Shown here: positions 41,326 to 50,432 of the stretch, in pieces | Numbering within the stretch: position 1 is the first letter of the stretch | Layout of the letters: every line of letters starts with the position of its first letter | Assembly (NCBI RefSeq): GCF_013761175.1 | Contig: NZ_JACDUR010000007.1 | Span: forward strand, 480,915 to 544,914 | Source: Nonomuraea soli | Lineage (GTDB): Bacteria; Actinomycetota; Actinomycetes; Streptosporangiales; Streptosporangiaceae | Direction: 5' to 3' | DNA: 64,000 bases | Translations under genes and position numbers: made by a program | Notes under the pieces: model-generated | What the model was told of the DNA's origin: nothing | Seen by the model: only the letters and a program-made list of their open reading frames with translations | Databases searched by the model: none

Positions 41326-41982
41326 GTGTTGAGACAGCGCCCGAAGTCCAAGGCCCCCAAGAGGGCGATCATCGCCGGCGCATCGGTTCTGTTCGTGCTG
41401 GGCGGCGGGGGATACGTGGCCTACCGGGCGGTGCAGAACGCCAACGCACCCGTGACCCCGGTCGACCCGCTGCAGATCGGCGCGCTCGCCCAGGGCTACA
41501 TCCCCGACGCCGAGAACGACGAGCTCAAGTCCGCGGCGGTCCAGGCCTACAAGAAGGACCAGCTGGAGAAGGCCCACGCCGGGGCCAAGCGGCGGCTCGA
41601 CCCCGTCGACGTCAAGGACCAGGCCCCCGGAGGCAACGGCTTCCCGCCGGTCAACTTCCCCCCGGGCAGCGACCCCGACCCCGGCAGCAACAAGGCGATC
41701 GCCAAGGAGATGCTGGCCGCCTTCGGCTTCGGCGAGGAGCAGTGGGGCTGCCTGGAGAAGTTGTGGCACAAGGAGAGCGGCTGGAACGAGCGGGCGATGA
41801 ACCGCTACAGCGGCGCCTACGGCATCCCGCAGTCGCTGCCCGGCACCAAGATGGCCAGCGCGGGCTCCGACTGGCAGACCAATCCGGCCACCCAGATCAA
41901 GTGGGGCCTGGGCTACATCAAGGGCAGGTACGGCTCGCCGTGCGGCGCCTGGGGCCACTCCCAGGCCAAGGGCTGGTACTGA
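41326..41982 (+). CDS. Lytic transglycosylase-like cell-wall protein
   Basis: A 218-residue protein with a short basic N-terminus, a membrane or signal segment (about 13-35), a linker with a charged helix and Pro/Gly/Asp-rich stretch, and a C-terminal lysozyme-like domain. That domain has WGCLEKLWHKESGWN (Glu as likely catalytic acid), SGAYGIPQSLPG, NPATQIKWGLGYIKGRYGSPCGAW. Such domains cleave peptidoglycan glycan strands. The two cysteines could pair. GTG start; divergent from the two-component operon. Confidence 0.9.
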   Translation: MLRQRPKSKAPKRAIIAGASVLFVLGGGGYVAYRAVQNANAPVTPVDPLQIGALAQGYIPDAENDELKSAAVQAYKKDQLEKAHAGAKRRLDPVDVKDQAPGGNGFPPVNFPPGSDPDPGSNKAIAKEMLAAFGFGEEQWGCLEKLWHKESGWNERAMNRYSGAYGIPQSLPGTKMASAGSDWQTNPATQIKWGLGYIKGRYGSPCGAWGHSQAKGWY

Positions 41983-42044
41983 CACCCCCCAGCCTCGGCA
42001 AGCCTGCGCGCGTGGCCGGAGGTTGACCACGCACCCTTGGCGAC

Positions 42045-44027
42045 ATGGTCGTCAAGGTCAGCGTGGTCGTCAACATCTGTAACCCCGGAGATCGAGCGGA
42101 CCCCTGCATCCGCTCGGTGCTCGAGCAGACGCTCGACCACTACGAAGTGATCTTCGTGGACGACGGTTCCACGGACGGCATCGCCGAGCGGCTCGATACC
42201 GTCGCAGGAGTACGCGGCAACGTGCGGGTGCTGCACCTGCCGCACACCGGCTCGGCCGTGCGCGGGTTCAACGTGGGCGTGGCGGCCGCCAGTGGCCGCT
42301 ATGTCTACCTGATCGACCAGTTCGACCGGCTCGAACGCGGCGCGCTGGCGGCCATGTACCAGCGGGCCGAGGAGTGGGAGGCCGACGTGCTGGTCGGCCG
42401 CCTGGTGCGCGACGGCGGCCCGCCGCTGACCGCCTTCGAGGCCGACCGCACCCGTGCCGACATCCTCAGCGACAAGCTGCTGTCGCTGCTCACCCCGCAC
42501 AAGCTCTACCGTCGCGCCTTCCTCGAGGAGCACCGGCTGGGCTTCGCCGTACCCGGAGGCAGGCTGGCCGAGCAGACCTTCGCGCTGCAGGCCTACCTCA
42601 GCGCCAAGGTCGTCGCCGTCATGGCGGAGCCGGTCTGCTGCCACCTGGGCGAGCGCGCCGAGCAGCCGGAGGACCCCAAGAACGTCCTGGCCGAGCTGCG
42701 CACGCTCCTGGACGTGCTCGACGCGCACACCGAGGGCAGGCAGCGCGACCGCATGTACGCCCACTGGATGCGCACCACCCTGCTGAGGCCCTTCATGAGC
42801 GCCCGCTTCGCCGGATCGTCGGCCGAGCGCGGCAGGCTGGTCGACCTGCACCGCGAGCTGCTGCTGGAGCGCTTCCCCGAGCACCTGGACCGCTACCTGC
42901 CCGCCCACCTGCGCGCGGCCGCCAAGCTGCTGCGTGAAGGCCGGGTGGACAAGCTGGTGGCGCTGGCCAACTCCGCGCGGCACACCAAGGTCCACGCCGA
43001 CCTGCGGGAGGTGCGCTGGGACGGCGAGACCCTCGTACTCGGCCTGGCCGTCGAGCTGTTCGCGGGCCGCGACCAGCCCGTCCACTTCCGCGAGCGGAAC
43101 GGCAGGCTGCACTGGAACCCGCCCTCGCAGCTGGCCAAGAACATCACGCCCGAGGTCACCGACGTGACCGCCGCGGTCAGCCGCGCCCGCATGGAGGTCT
43201 ACCTGCGCAACGAGGTCACCGGAGCGATCTACTTCGTGCCGGTCGGCTTCGAGATCGAGCGGGTGGCCGAGGAGCAGGGCACCCGCCTGCGCATCGTCGG
43301 CGAGGCCCGCGTCGACGTGGCCACCGCGGCCATGGGCGGGCCGCTGCAGACCGGCCACTGGGAGGTCCACGTGCGCATGTACGGCGGAGCCCACCAGGAC
43401 CGCACCCGCGTCAGGCGGCCGGAGGGCCCGCTCACCTGCCTGGGCGTACTGGCCCTGGCGCCACGCCAGCGCCTGATCGTGCCCTGCTGGAGCGACGCGG
43501 GGGAGCTGGGCCTGGCCGTCGAGCCGCGCTCGTTCCCCGAGTCGATCGCCCTCGTCTCGCCGGGCGCCAGCGTCACCCGCCAGAGCGGCCACCTGTACGT
43601 CGTGCTGCCCGTGCCGTACGTGCCGCCGAGCGGCGGCCCCGCGATGGAGCTGGTGCTGCGCACCGCCTCCGGCAGGCTGCGCGAGATCTGCGCGCCCGCG
43701 ATGGTCGAGCCGGGCGTGCCCGGCAGGGTGGCGGGCCAGCTGGTCGCCAAGGTGCCGGTCAAGCGGCTGCTGCCGGGCCGCGACAGCCTGGGCCCCGGAG
43801 CCTGGCTCACCTCGCTGCGCACCGACGACAGCGAGGTCGGACTCCGGTTCGGCCTGCAGATGCGGGGAAGCACCGTGCAGGTGCTCCCCGCCGCCCAGGT
43901 CGACCCCCAGCGTCGCGGCGAGCTCGACCTCGACACCTCGCTGCGGCGGCTGGCCCGCCGGGTGCCCGGCGCACGTCATCTCGTACGGCTGGCACGGGCG
44001 GGCAAGCACCGCTACCTGAGGGACTGA
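42045..44027 (+). CDS. Family 2 glycosyltransferase with C-terminal beta domains
   Basis: A 660-residue protein. The N-terminal GT-A domain (about 1-215) has VSVVVNICNPG, IFVDDGSTDG and PHKLYRRAFL. The usual DxD metal motif is replaced by LIDQFDRLERG, so metal use may differ. Residues 220-310 are helical, and the rest is beta-rich. Family-2 enzymes with this layout include wall-teichoic-acid glycosyltransferases of the TarS/TarP kind. No membrane span is seen. A role in decorating a wall polymer is inference. Its end overlaps the convergent hydrolase gene by 16 bases. Confidence 0.85.
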   Translation: MVVKVSVVVNICNPGDRADPCIRSVLEQTLDHYEVIFVDDGSTDGIAERLDTVAGVRGNVRVLHLPHTGSAVRGFNVGVAAASGRYVYLIDQFDRLERGALAAMYQRAEEWEADVLVGRLVRDGGPPLTAFEADRTRADILSDKLLSLLTPHKLYRRAFLEEHRLGFAVPGGRLAEQTFALQAYLSAKVVAVMAEPVCCHLGERAEQPEDPKNVLAELRTLLDVLDAHTEGRQRDRMYAHWMRTTLLRPFMSARFAGSSAERGRLVDLHRELLLERFPEHLDRYLPAHLRAAAKLLREGRVDKLVALANSARHTKVHADLREVRWDGETLVLGLAVELFAGRDQPVHFRERNGRLHWNPPSQLAKNITPEVTDVTAAVSRARMEVYLRNEVTGAIYFVPVGFEIERVAEEQGTRLRIVGEARVDVATAAMGGPLQTGHWEVHVRMYGGAHQDRTRVRRPEGPLTCLGVLALAPRQRLIVPCWSDAGELGLAVEPRSFPESIALVSPGASVTRQSGHLYVVLPVPYVPPSGGPAMELVLRTASGRLREICAPAMVEPGVPGRVAGQLVAKVPVKRLLPGRDSLGPGAWLTSLRTDDSEVGLRFGLQMRGSTVQVLPAAQVDPQRRGELDLDTSLRRLARRVPGARHLVRLARAGKHRYLRD

Positions 44028-44899
44028 AGCACCTCCTGGACGAAGCGCTCGGGCTGCTCCAGGTGGGGGCTGTGGCCGCAGTCCTCGAAGACCACCTCAC
44101 GGTGGTTGCCGTAGCGCTCCAGGACCGCCCTGGTCTGGGTGACCATCGGCTGGGCGGGCGTGCCGTCCCAGCCGGGCACCGCGCCGATCGCGCCCAGGTG
44201 GACGATGTCGAACAGGGAGGCGTCGGAGACGATCTGGTCCTCGGCGCCCCTGATCCACAGGATCGGCGGCTTGGGGCCGATCTCGTGCAGGTCGTCGATC
44301 CTGAAGTGGATCGGGGCCAGGGCGTTGAGCACGCCCCTGGTGCCGGGGGCGACACCGGGCCAGTTCTGCGAGGGCACCGAGTCGCCGGGGTAGTGGTCGT
44401 CACCGACGCGGGTGGTGAGCATCTCGCGCAGCCAGCGGTCCTCGTCCTCGACGGGGTTCTTCACGTAGCCGAGGTTGAAGACCTGGCGCATCGCCTCCAG
44501 GTCGCCGTCGGCCAGGGAGCGCACGAAGTCGGGGTTGGCGGTGCCGCTCCCCGCGCCGTCGGCGTGGGTGAGCTTGCCGTCGGCGCCTGTCGTGCCGCCG
44601 AACCCGTACGGCGAGACCGGGTTGACCAGGATCAGGCTCTTGACCAGGTGCGGGTGGTCGCGCAGCAGCTGCATGACCACGCCGCCGCCCATCGACCAGC
44701 CGACCAGGTGCGCGGGCTCCTGGAGGTGCTCGAGCACGTCGTCGACGTAGTCGCGCACCCCGCGCGTGGCGTCGACCGGGCGGGCCTCGGCCTGGCCGAA
44801 GCCGCGCAGGTCGATCGCCTTCGCCTCCGGGATATGCGGCAGGACGCCGTCCCAGAAGGCCTTGGAGGAGATGTTGCCGTGGACGAAGAGAACCGTCAT
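44012..44899 (-). CDS. Alpha/beta hydrolase linked to an MHS transporter
   Basis: A 295-residue alpha/beta-hydrolase with HGNISSKAFWD as oxyanion-hole region, nucleophile Ser69 in GWSMGG, an acid in WIRGAEDQIV and histidine in EDCGHSPHLEQPE. It starts within the stop codon of the transporter gene (ATGA), so it probably acts on the imported compound. A cap domain lies between about 125 and 205. The substrate is unknown. A longer frame to 45325 is a shadow of the transporter gene. Confidence 0.9.
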   Translation of the reverse strand: MTVLFVHGNISSKAFWDGVLPHIPEAKAIDLRGFGQAEARPVDATRGVRDYVDDVLEHLQEPAHLVGWSMGGGVVMQLLRDHPHLVKSLILVNPVSPYGFGGTTGADGKLTHADGAGSGTANPDFVRSLADGDLEAMRQVFNLGYVKNPVEDEDRWLREMLTTRVGDDHYPGDSVPSQNWPGVAPGTRGVLNALAPIHFRIDDLHEIGPKPPILWIRGAEDQIVSDASLFDIVHLGAIGAVPGWDGTPAQPMVTQTRAVLERYGNHREVVFEDCGHSPHLEQPERFVQEVLQSLR

Positions 44900-46179
44900 A
44901 CCTTCACCTTCTCGTCGAGCGAGCGCAGGTCGCGACCCCTGGTCTCCCGGCTGACGGCGACGGTGACCGCGGTGAGCAGCGCTCCGGCGGCCACGTAGAG
45001 GGAGACCGCCAGCGGCGAGCCGAAGCCTTCGAGCAGGGCCAGCGCGATCGTGGGGGCCAGGCCGCCCGCGACGATCGAGGCGAGCTGGTAGCCGACCGAG
45101 ACGCCCGAGTAGCGCACCTTGGTACCGAACAGCTCGGAGAAGTAGGCCGCCTGCGGGCCGTACATGGCGCCGTGCAGGATCAGGCCCACGGTCACCGCGA
45201 GCGTGACGGCCGCGAAGTTCTTGCTGTCGATCAGCGGGAAGAACGCGAACGACCACAGGCCCACGCCGACCGCGCCGAGCAGGTAGACGGGCTTGCGGCC
45301 GATGCGGTCCGACAGCGCGCCCCACAGCGGGATCACGATCAGGTGCGCGGTCGAGGCGATGATGAGGCAGTTGAGCACGAGCGGCTTGGTCAGACCCGCG
45401 TTCTGCACCGCGTAGACCAGGACAAATGCGGTGATGACGTAGTAGGAGACGTTCTCGACGAAGCGGGCGCCGAGCGCGGTGAGCACGTCACGCCAGTGGT
45501 AGCGGAAGACATCGACCAGCGGCATCTTGGCGGGAGCGTCGGCCACGGCCTCTTTGAAGACCGCCGGCTCCTCGATGGCCAGGCGGATCCACATGCCGAC
45601 CAGCACCAGGATCGCGCTGAGCAGGAACGGCACCCGCCAGCCCCAGGAGTTGAAGGCCTCGTCGCTCTGGACCGCCGCCAGGACGGCGAGCACCGCGGTG
45701 GCCAGCAGGTTGCCGCAGGCCACTCCGGCCTGCGGCCAGGAGGCCCAGAAGCCGCGCCGCTCGGCGTCACCGTGCTCGGAGACGATCAGGACCGCGCCGC
45801 CCCACTCGCCGCCGATGGCGACGCCCTGGATGAGCCGCAGGGCCACGAGCAGGATCGGGGCCAGGATGCCCACGCTCGCGTAGGTCGGCAGCAGCCCGAT
45901 CGCGAACGTGGCGCCGCCCATCATGAGCAGGCTGATGACCAGGAGGGTCTTGCGGCCGATCCGGTCGCCGAAGTGGCCGAAGATGATGCCGCCCAGCGGG
46001 CGGGCGACGAAGCCCAGCGCGAACGTCAGGAAGGCGAGCATGGTCGCGACGGTCGGGTCGCTCTTGGGGAAGAAGAGCGTGGGGAAGATGAGCGCGGCCG
46101 CGGAGCCGTACAGGAAGAAGTCGTACCACTCGATCGTGGTACCGATGAGGCTCGCGCCTACGACCTTCTTGATCGACAT
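44896..46179 (-). CDS. MFS transporter, metabolite:H+ symporter (MHS) type
   Basis: A 427-residue 12-span transporter of the MHS family. The signature GTTIEWYDFFLYGSAAAL at the first span, GHFGDRIGRKTLL between spans 2 and 3, RLIQGVAIGGEWGGAVL, and SDRIGRKPVYLLGA in the second half are typical. MHS members import organic acids or betaines with protons. The ATG at 46179 gives the family's normal start; the ORF extension to 46239 is unlikely. It forms an operon with the downstream hydrolase and is probably regulated by the PucR/GAF protein encoded just upstream. Confidence 0.92.
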   Translation of the reverse strand: MSIKKVVGASLIGTTIEWYDFFLYGSAAALIFPTLFFPKSDPTVATMLAFLTFALGFVARPLGGIIFGHFGDRIGRKTLLVISLLMMGGATFAIGLLPTYASVGILAPILLVALRLIQGVAIGGEWGGAVLIVSEHGDAERRGFWASWPQAGVACGNLLATAVLAVLAAVQSDEAFNSWGWRVPFLLSAILVLVGMWIRLAIEEPAVFKEAVADAPAKMPLVDVFRYHWRDVLTALGARFVENVSYYVITAFVLVYAVQNAGLTKPLVLNCLIIASTAHLIVIPLWGALSDRIGRKPVYLLGAVGVGLWSFAFFPLIDSKNFAAVTLAVTVGLILHGAMYGPQAAYFSELFGTKVRYSGVSVGYQLASIVAGGLAPTIALALLEGFGSPLAVSLYVAAGALLTAVTVAVSRETRGRDLRSLDEKVKV

Positions 46180-46285
46180 ATCACACCGTTTCTTGACACC
46201 GGGGGGAGTGGCTTCACGGTATGAAGTGATGCCGGTCACTCATATGGGTGCGCCTCCCACAGTCGTGCCGGTGGGTATGTCGGCC

Positions 46286-48109
46286 TCATCCACTGAGCCG
46301 GTGCAGGCGCAGGGCCAGCTGGAGTTCGAGGGCGCGCTCCGGGTCCTGCCAGCCCTCGCCCAGCAGGCGCCCGATGCGCTCCAGCCGCTGCGAGACGGTG
46401 TTGACGTGGATGTGCATGGCTTCGGCCGTACGGCTCGGCGAACCACCGGCGCCGAAGTAGGCGGCCAGGGTGCCGACCAGGCTGGTGCCGCGCTTGGCGT
46501 CGTAGTCGACCACGGGGCCGATCGTGGCGTGCACGAAGCCGGGGATGCTGCCCGCCTCGCCGATCAGCAGCCCGACGAAGCCCAGCTCGGAGGCGCTGGC
46601 TCCACCACCCCTGCGACCCAGCGCGATGAGCGCGTCGGCGCAGCGCTGGGCCTCACGGTAGGCGCCGTGGACGTCCGCGATGCCCGTCACGGGACCGGCC
46701 GCGCCCGCCGTCGCCGGTGACTGCAGCGCGGCGCTGAGGTCCTTGGCGATGCGCTTGGCGTCCCGCGGCCCGGGCAGCAGCAACACGACCTCCTCCGGCC
46801 TGGCCGCGGCCAGCCCGTGGGAGAGCGCGGCCTGCGACGAGGCCCAGAAGGCCGCGCGCTCGCGCTGGCCCTGATGCTTGGCGACGATCACCACGTGCGG
46901 GCGGGCCAGGTTCACGCCCAGCCGGTTGGCCCGGTCGATCAGGCCTTCGTCGTCGGGACGGCTGATCAGGTCGTCGAGCAGCTCGCCCCTGACCCGGCCC
47001 TCGGCCTCGGCCACGCTCCGCCTGAACAGCAGCAGCAACGCGCAGACCAGCGCCGCGCGCTCCACGATGCGCTCGTCGGCGTCGGCGCTCCTGACGATCA
47101 GCGTGCACAGCGGCTCGCCGCCCACGTCGACCGAGGCGATCAGCAGGTCGTGCCGCCTGACCGTACGCCCCAGCGCCCGCGAGGCCTGCGCAGCCTCGAA
47201 GATTCCCGGATCGTCGGTGGCCTGGCCGACGATCACGTTGCCCAGCCCGTCGAGCACGGTCAGCTCACCCGACTCGGCCACCACCGCCGCGATGTCCTCG
47301 ATGCCCCTGCCCTGCAGCACCAGCTCCATCATGCGGTCGTGGGCCCGCGCCGCGCGCTCCACCGCGTCGCCGTGCTCGCGCAGGCTCCGGTGCGTGCTCG
47401 ACAGCTCCTCCAGGGCGTTCCTGGTCTCCTGCAGCAGCCGCGCGTTGTCGATCGCCACCGCCGCGTGCGCCGCCAGGCTCGTCAGCAGCGCGACCTCCTC
47501 CTGCAGGAAGGGCCTGGCGCTGCGGTTGGCCGCGAAGAGCACCCCGATGACCCGCTGGCCCAGCTTCAGCGGCACACCCAGGATGGCGACCAGGCCCTCC
47601 TCGTGCACGGCCGTGTCGATGTGGTTCTTGTGCTGGAAGCGGGGATCGGCGAAGTAGTCGGCCGTGGCGTACGGCCTGGCGGTCTGCGCGACCAGCCCGC
47701 CCAGGCCCGCGCCCGGCGCCAGCCGCAGGTTCTGGAAGGCCGCCGAGATCGAGCCGTCGGTGACCCGCATGAACGTGTCGCCCTTGTCGGGATCGTGCAG
47801 CGTTAGGTACGTCGTGTCGGTGCCGAGCAGCTGCCTGGCGCGGTGCACGATCGCCTCCAGCACGGCGTCGAGGTCACGCAGCCCGGCCAGGTCGCTGGCG
47901 GTGTCGTACAACGCCGACAGCTCGGCCTCCCTGCGCGCCCTGCGCCTGAGCAGCTCGCGCACCTTCAGCGCCTCGACCTTGGCCTGCTCGAGCTCGGCGA
48001 CCTCCTCGGGCGCGGCGCCGCGCGCCCGCGCCTCGATGATCGGCCCCTCGAACTCCACCGCGGAGGCCTCGCGGGCGAGAAGTTCGAGGTAGACGCGCAT
48101 GTCGCCCAT
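46286..48109 (-). CDS. GAF-domain PucR-type transcriptional regulator
   Basis: A 607-residue regulator. It has an N-terminal coiled coil (about 25-70), a GAF domain (about 70-220, LLGTDTTYLTLHD through LLTSLAAHAAVAIDNARLL), a middle domain containing the FRRSVAEAEGRVRGELLDDLI helix typical of CdaR/PucR proteins, and a C-terminal HTH (SPSRTAEAMHIHVNTVSQRLERI). It probably senses a small metabolite and controls the transporter/hydrolase genes downstream. GGAGGAG precedes the ATG. That Shine-Dalgarno lies inside a four-codon leader ORF (48114-48128) derived from a promoter repeat shared with the SDR gene at 52228. Confidence 0.9.
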   Translation of the reverse strand: MGDMRVYLELLAREASAVEFEGPIIEARARGAAPEEVAELEQAKVEALKVRELLRRRARREAELSALYDTASDLAGLRDLDAVLEAIVHRARQLLGTDTTYLTLHDPDKGDTFMRVTDGSISAAFQNLRLAPGAGLGGLVAQTARPYATADYFADPRFQHKNHIDTAVHEEGLVAILGVPLKLGQRVIGVLFAANRSARPFLQEEVALLTSLAAHAAVAIDNARLLQETRNALEELSSTHRSLREHGDAVERAARAHDRMMELVLQGRGIEDIAAVVAESGELTVLDGLGNVIVGQATDDPGIFEAAQASRALGRTVRRHDLLIASVDVGGEPLCTLIVRSADADERIVERAALVCALLLLFRRSVAEAEGRVRGELLDDLISRPDDEGLIDRANRLGVNLARPHVVIVAKHQGQRERAAFWASSQAALSHGLAAARPEEVVLLLPGPRDAKRIAKDLSAALQSPATAGAAGPVTGIADVHGAYREAQRCADALIALGRRGGGASASELGFVGLLIGEAGSIPGFVHATIGPVVDYDAKRGTSLVGTLAAYFGAGGSPSRTAEAMHIHVNTVSQRLERIGRLLGEGWQDPERALELQLALRLHRLSG

Positions 48110-48113
48110 TGTG

Positions 48114-48128
48114 CTACTCCTCCGTCAT
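48114..48128 (-). CDS. Four-codon leader minigene (MTEE-stop)
   Basis: ATG ACG GAG GAG TAG, four bases before the regulator ATG. TACGGT lies seven bases before its ATG, so a leaderless transcript would translate it first. Its GAGGAG codons form the Shine-Dalgarno of the regulator gene. It is homologous to the first codons of the SDR gene (ATG GCG GAG GAC). Confidence 0.35.
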   Translation of the reverse strand: MTEE

Positions 48129-48190
48129 GCCTCGGACCGTAGACCGTGCACAACGGGAGAGAATATGGGGCCGGCCGCCATAACCGCGCG
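48126..48190 (-). repeat. Promoter-region repeat, copy 1
   Basis: Aligns without gaps to about 52226-52290. Shared blocks read on the minus strand are TGGCG, CCCCAT, CGGTCTA, GGTCCGAGGCATG and CGGAGGA. It sits upstream of the PucR/GAF regulator in the same orientation as copy 2. Confidence 0.7.
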
Positions 48191-48208
48191 GTGGAATGCG
48201 TGGCCGGC

Positions 48209-49495
48209 CTACTTCACGTCGTCGGCGGGGCTGCGGCCGCGCGAGACGTAGCGTTCGATGAAGCGCTCGACGATGCCCAGGAACGGTTCCTGGAGATCGG
48301 CCTTGATCAGGGCGGCATGAGCCGCCTCGAAACACCGGTACGCCGCTGCGGCCAGCGACGGGTCCGCCAGGCCGGTCCTGGCCGCCCCCGCCCACGGGTC
48401 GGGTCGCGAGGCGCCGCCGCGGCGTAGCGGCTCCGTGGCCTCCATCGCTGTGTCGAGGGCCTTCTCGTCATCGAGGAGCGCCTTGACGACCGCCACGGGC
48501 ACGACCCAGTCGTCGCCGTGCTGCGCGTCGATCATCCGCAGCTCCAGGTATCCCCTGGGCCGGATCGGCGGGAAGAGCGTCGACAGGTGGTAGCGCAGGT
48601 CACCTACCGTAGGGACCCGAGGCTGCCGTCCCACCACCCAGTCCTTGAAGGTCAGCCCGTCGGGAGCGGTCCAGGGGAGGCCGTCGCGGCGGCGCACGCA
48701 GATGACCCGGGCATCGAGGGCGTACCTGGCCCAGGCACTTCGCGGGTCGGCCGATCCGGTGGGCGGCGCGGAGCGGCTGCGATCGATCGACAGCCACGCG
48801 GCCTGCCGGGTGGAGCGCCACCCGGTGCAGCGTGAACGGTGGACGGGAGAGTTGGCGAACGCGGCCACCAGGACGGGGCCGATGGCGTGGGCGCCCTCCC
48901 ACCGCGCGCGGAAATCGTGTTCCGTCCCGGGGCCGCGGCCGGCGCCCCTGAGAGCGCGGCGCTGCCCGGCGTCGAGGGAGACCTGGACCGACGCCGTGCT
49001 GCACAACATCAGCCGGCCCGACTCGTTGGTCCGGTTGAAGGCCTCCTCCATGGCGTTGTAGCGGGGGATACGCAGATAGCGCCGCGGAGGCCTGGCGGGG
49101 TCGATTCCCACGCCGGCCAGGGTCAGGCCGGCGGAGGCGAGGATGCGGCGGATGGCCGTCATGTCGGCCATCGACCGGCGGAGGCAGTCGCCGAGATCGG
49201 CGGGAGCGGAACTCAGTTCGAGCTGGCCGCCCGGCTCGATGGAGAGAATGCCGTCCACGTCGAGATCGTTGAGTGCGGCCGTGGTGCGATCGGGATGCAC
49301 GGGCGCCATCGGATCGCCGTCGTCATGGACGAGCCATTCGAGTTCGACGCCCACGCGTTTCGGCGGGGCGAAATCGAATGCGCTGCTATAGATCAGGCTT
49401 TCCGCCGTGTCCAGATCGGTGAGATGGTCACCGTCGGATACGCCTGGATGATTCATCGGCGGGCCGAGGCTCCAGGTGCTCTTGTCGATCGCCAT
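48209..49495 (-). CDS. egtA: Glutamate-cysteine ligase, EgtA type
   Basis: A 428-residue carboxylate-amine ligase of the GCS2/EgtA kind that makes gamma-glutamylcysteine from Glu, Cys and ATP. The opening VGVELEWLVHD, IEPGGQLELSSAPA, LRIPRYNAMEEAF, and GYLELRMIDAQ near the C-terminus are the ATP/glutamate-site blocks. In actinomycetes this is the first enzyme specific to ergothioneine synthesis, usually with egtB, C, D and E beside it; none of those is here. The ATG at 49495 has AAAGGTGG upstream. An Fe(II)/2-oxoglutarate enzyme gene is divergent. Confidence 0.82.
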   Translation of the reverse strand: MAIDKSTWSLGPPMNHPGVSDGDHLTDLDTAESLIYSSAFDFAPPKRVGVELEWLVHDDGDPMAPVHPDRTTAALNDLDVDGILSIEPGGQLELSSAPADLGDCLRRSMADMTAIRRILASAGLTLAGVGIDPARPPRRYLRIPRYNAMEEAFNRTNESGRLMLCSTASVQVSLDAGQRRALRGAGRGPGTEHDFRARWEGAHAIGPVLVAAFANSPVHRSRCTGWRSTRQAAWLSIDRSRSAPPTGSADPRSAWARYALDARVICVRRRDGLPWTAPDGLTFKDWVVGRQPRVPTVGDLRYHLSTLFPPIRPRGYLELRMIDAQHGDDWVVPVAVVKALLDDEKALDTAMEATEPLRRGGASRPDPWAGAARTGLADPSLAAAAYRCFEAAHAALIKADLQEPFLGIVERFIERYVSRGRSPADDVK

Positions 49496-49639
49496 GCAGA
49501 GTCCACCTTTATGTGGCCAATAGCCGGTTACTCATGATGGCAAACCCTTGCGATCACCGTCCAGTGGCTGGAAACTATGCACATCGAGCGGTCCGCTTGT
49601 GCTGCTGGTGGTCCCACCCTACAGCGGAAGGCTTCCTGC

Positions 49640-50419
49640 ATGCTGTTGCGTCATGACCGGCTGTCATCAGATGCGCTCCGCGAACTGGCGACCGGTAAGG
49701 TGTTGGCGCTGCACGTGCCCGAATATCACGCCCCTGATCTGTGCACGGAGATTGTCGAGCGAATACTCGACGGCATGGGAAAGGGTTATCGGCGGATTTA
49801 CGAGAGTAATGTCAGGGCCTTTACCGAGACCCGTGGTGATGCCGAGACCAGACGGGCCTATCTGGCGACGGCCATCGAGGTCATGGCTGAGATCAGGCGG
49901 TCGTGCCACCCCTTGGCCTCTCCCGTAGACCGGCTCAGGTGCGAACTCGACGAGTTGTGGCCGGGCGGGGCATGCCTGCTCAGACTGGAGGAGAACGCAC
50001 TGGTCTTCGGCATGGTCCGGGTGTGGCGCGGCGGGGCTCAGGCGCACCCGCATCTCGACGTGCTGCGGGAGTCGGCCCCCGACGTCCGCGACGCGGCGGG
50101 GTTCACCGAGCAGCTCGGCGTCAACATCTACCTGCGGATGCCCGCCCAGGAGCACGACAGCGAAGGTGCGCTGGAGCTGTGGGACTTCGGGCTGATGGAC
50201 GAGGCGGTGATCGGCCGGAGCTCGTGGGGCACCTACGGGTATCGTCGCGAGACGCTGCCGAACCCGACGATCAGGATCCGGCCGGCGGTCGGAGATCTGA
50301 TCATTTTGCGGACGACCCGGTTGCACGCGGTCCAGCCCACGTGCGACGGGGAACGGATCACGCTGTCCGGGTTCATCGGGTGCTCAGGACCGGACGAGCC
50401 GTTGCGCCTGTGGAGCTGA
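49640..50419 (+). CDS. Fe(II)/2-oxoglutarate-dependent oxygenase-like protein
   Basis: A 259-residue cupin-fold oxygenase. The iron-binding facial triad is visible as the HxD pair in AHPHLDVL and the distal His in TRLHAVQPT, followed by RITLSGF with the arginine that usually holds 2-oxoglutarate. Such enzymes hydroxylate amino acids, peptides or small molecules. ATG at 49640 is preceded by GGAAGG; a start at 49577 would add a poorly coding extension. It is divergent from egtA. A link to sulfur or histidine metabolism is speculation. Confidence 0.8.
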   Translation: MLLRHDRLSSDALRELATGKVLALHVPEYHAPDLCTEIVERILDGMGKGYRRIYESNVRAFTETRGDAETRRAYLATAIEVMAEIRRSCHPLASPVDRLRCELDELWPGGACLLRLEENALVFGMVRVWRGGAQAHPHLDVLRESAPDVRDAAGFTEQLGVNIYLRMPAQEHDSEGALELWDFGLMDEAVIGRSSWGTYGYRRETLPNPTIRIRPAVGDLIILRTTRLHAVQPTCDGERITLSGFIGCSGPDEPLRLWS

Positions 50420-50432
50420 GCGGGTCCGGATC

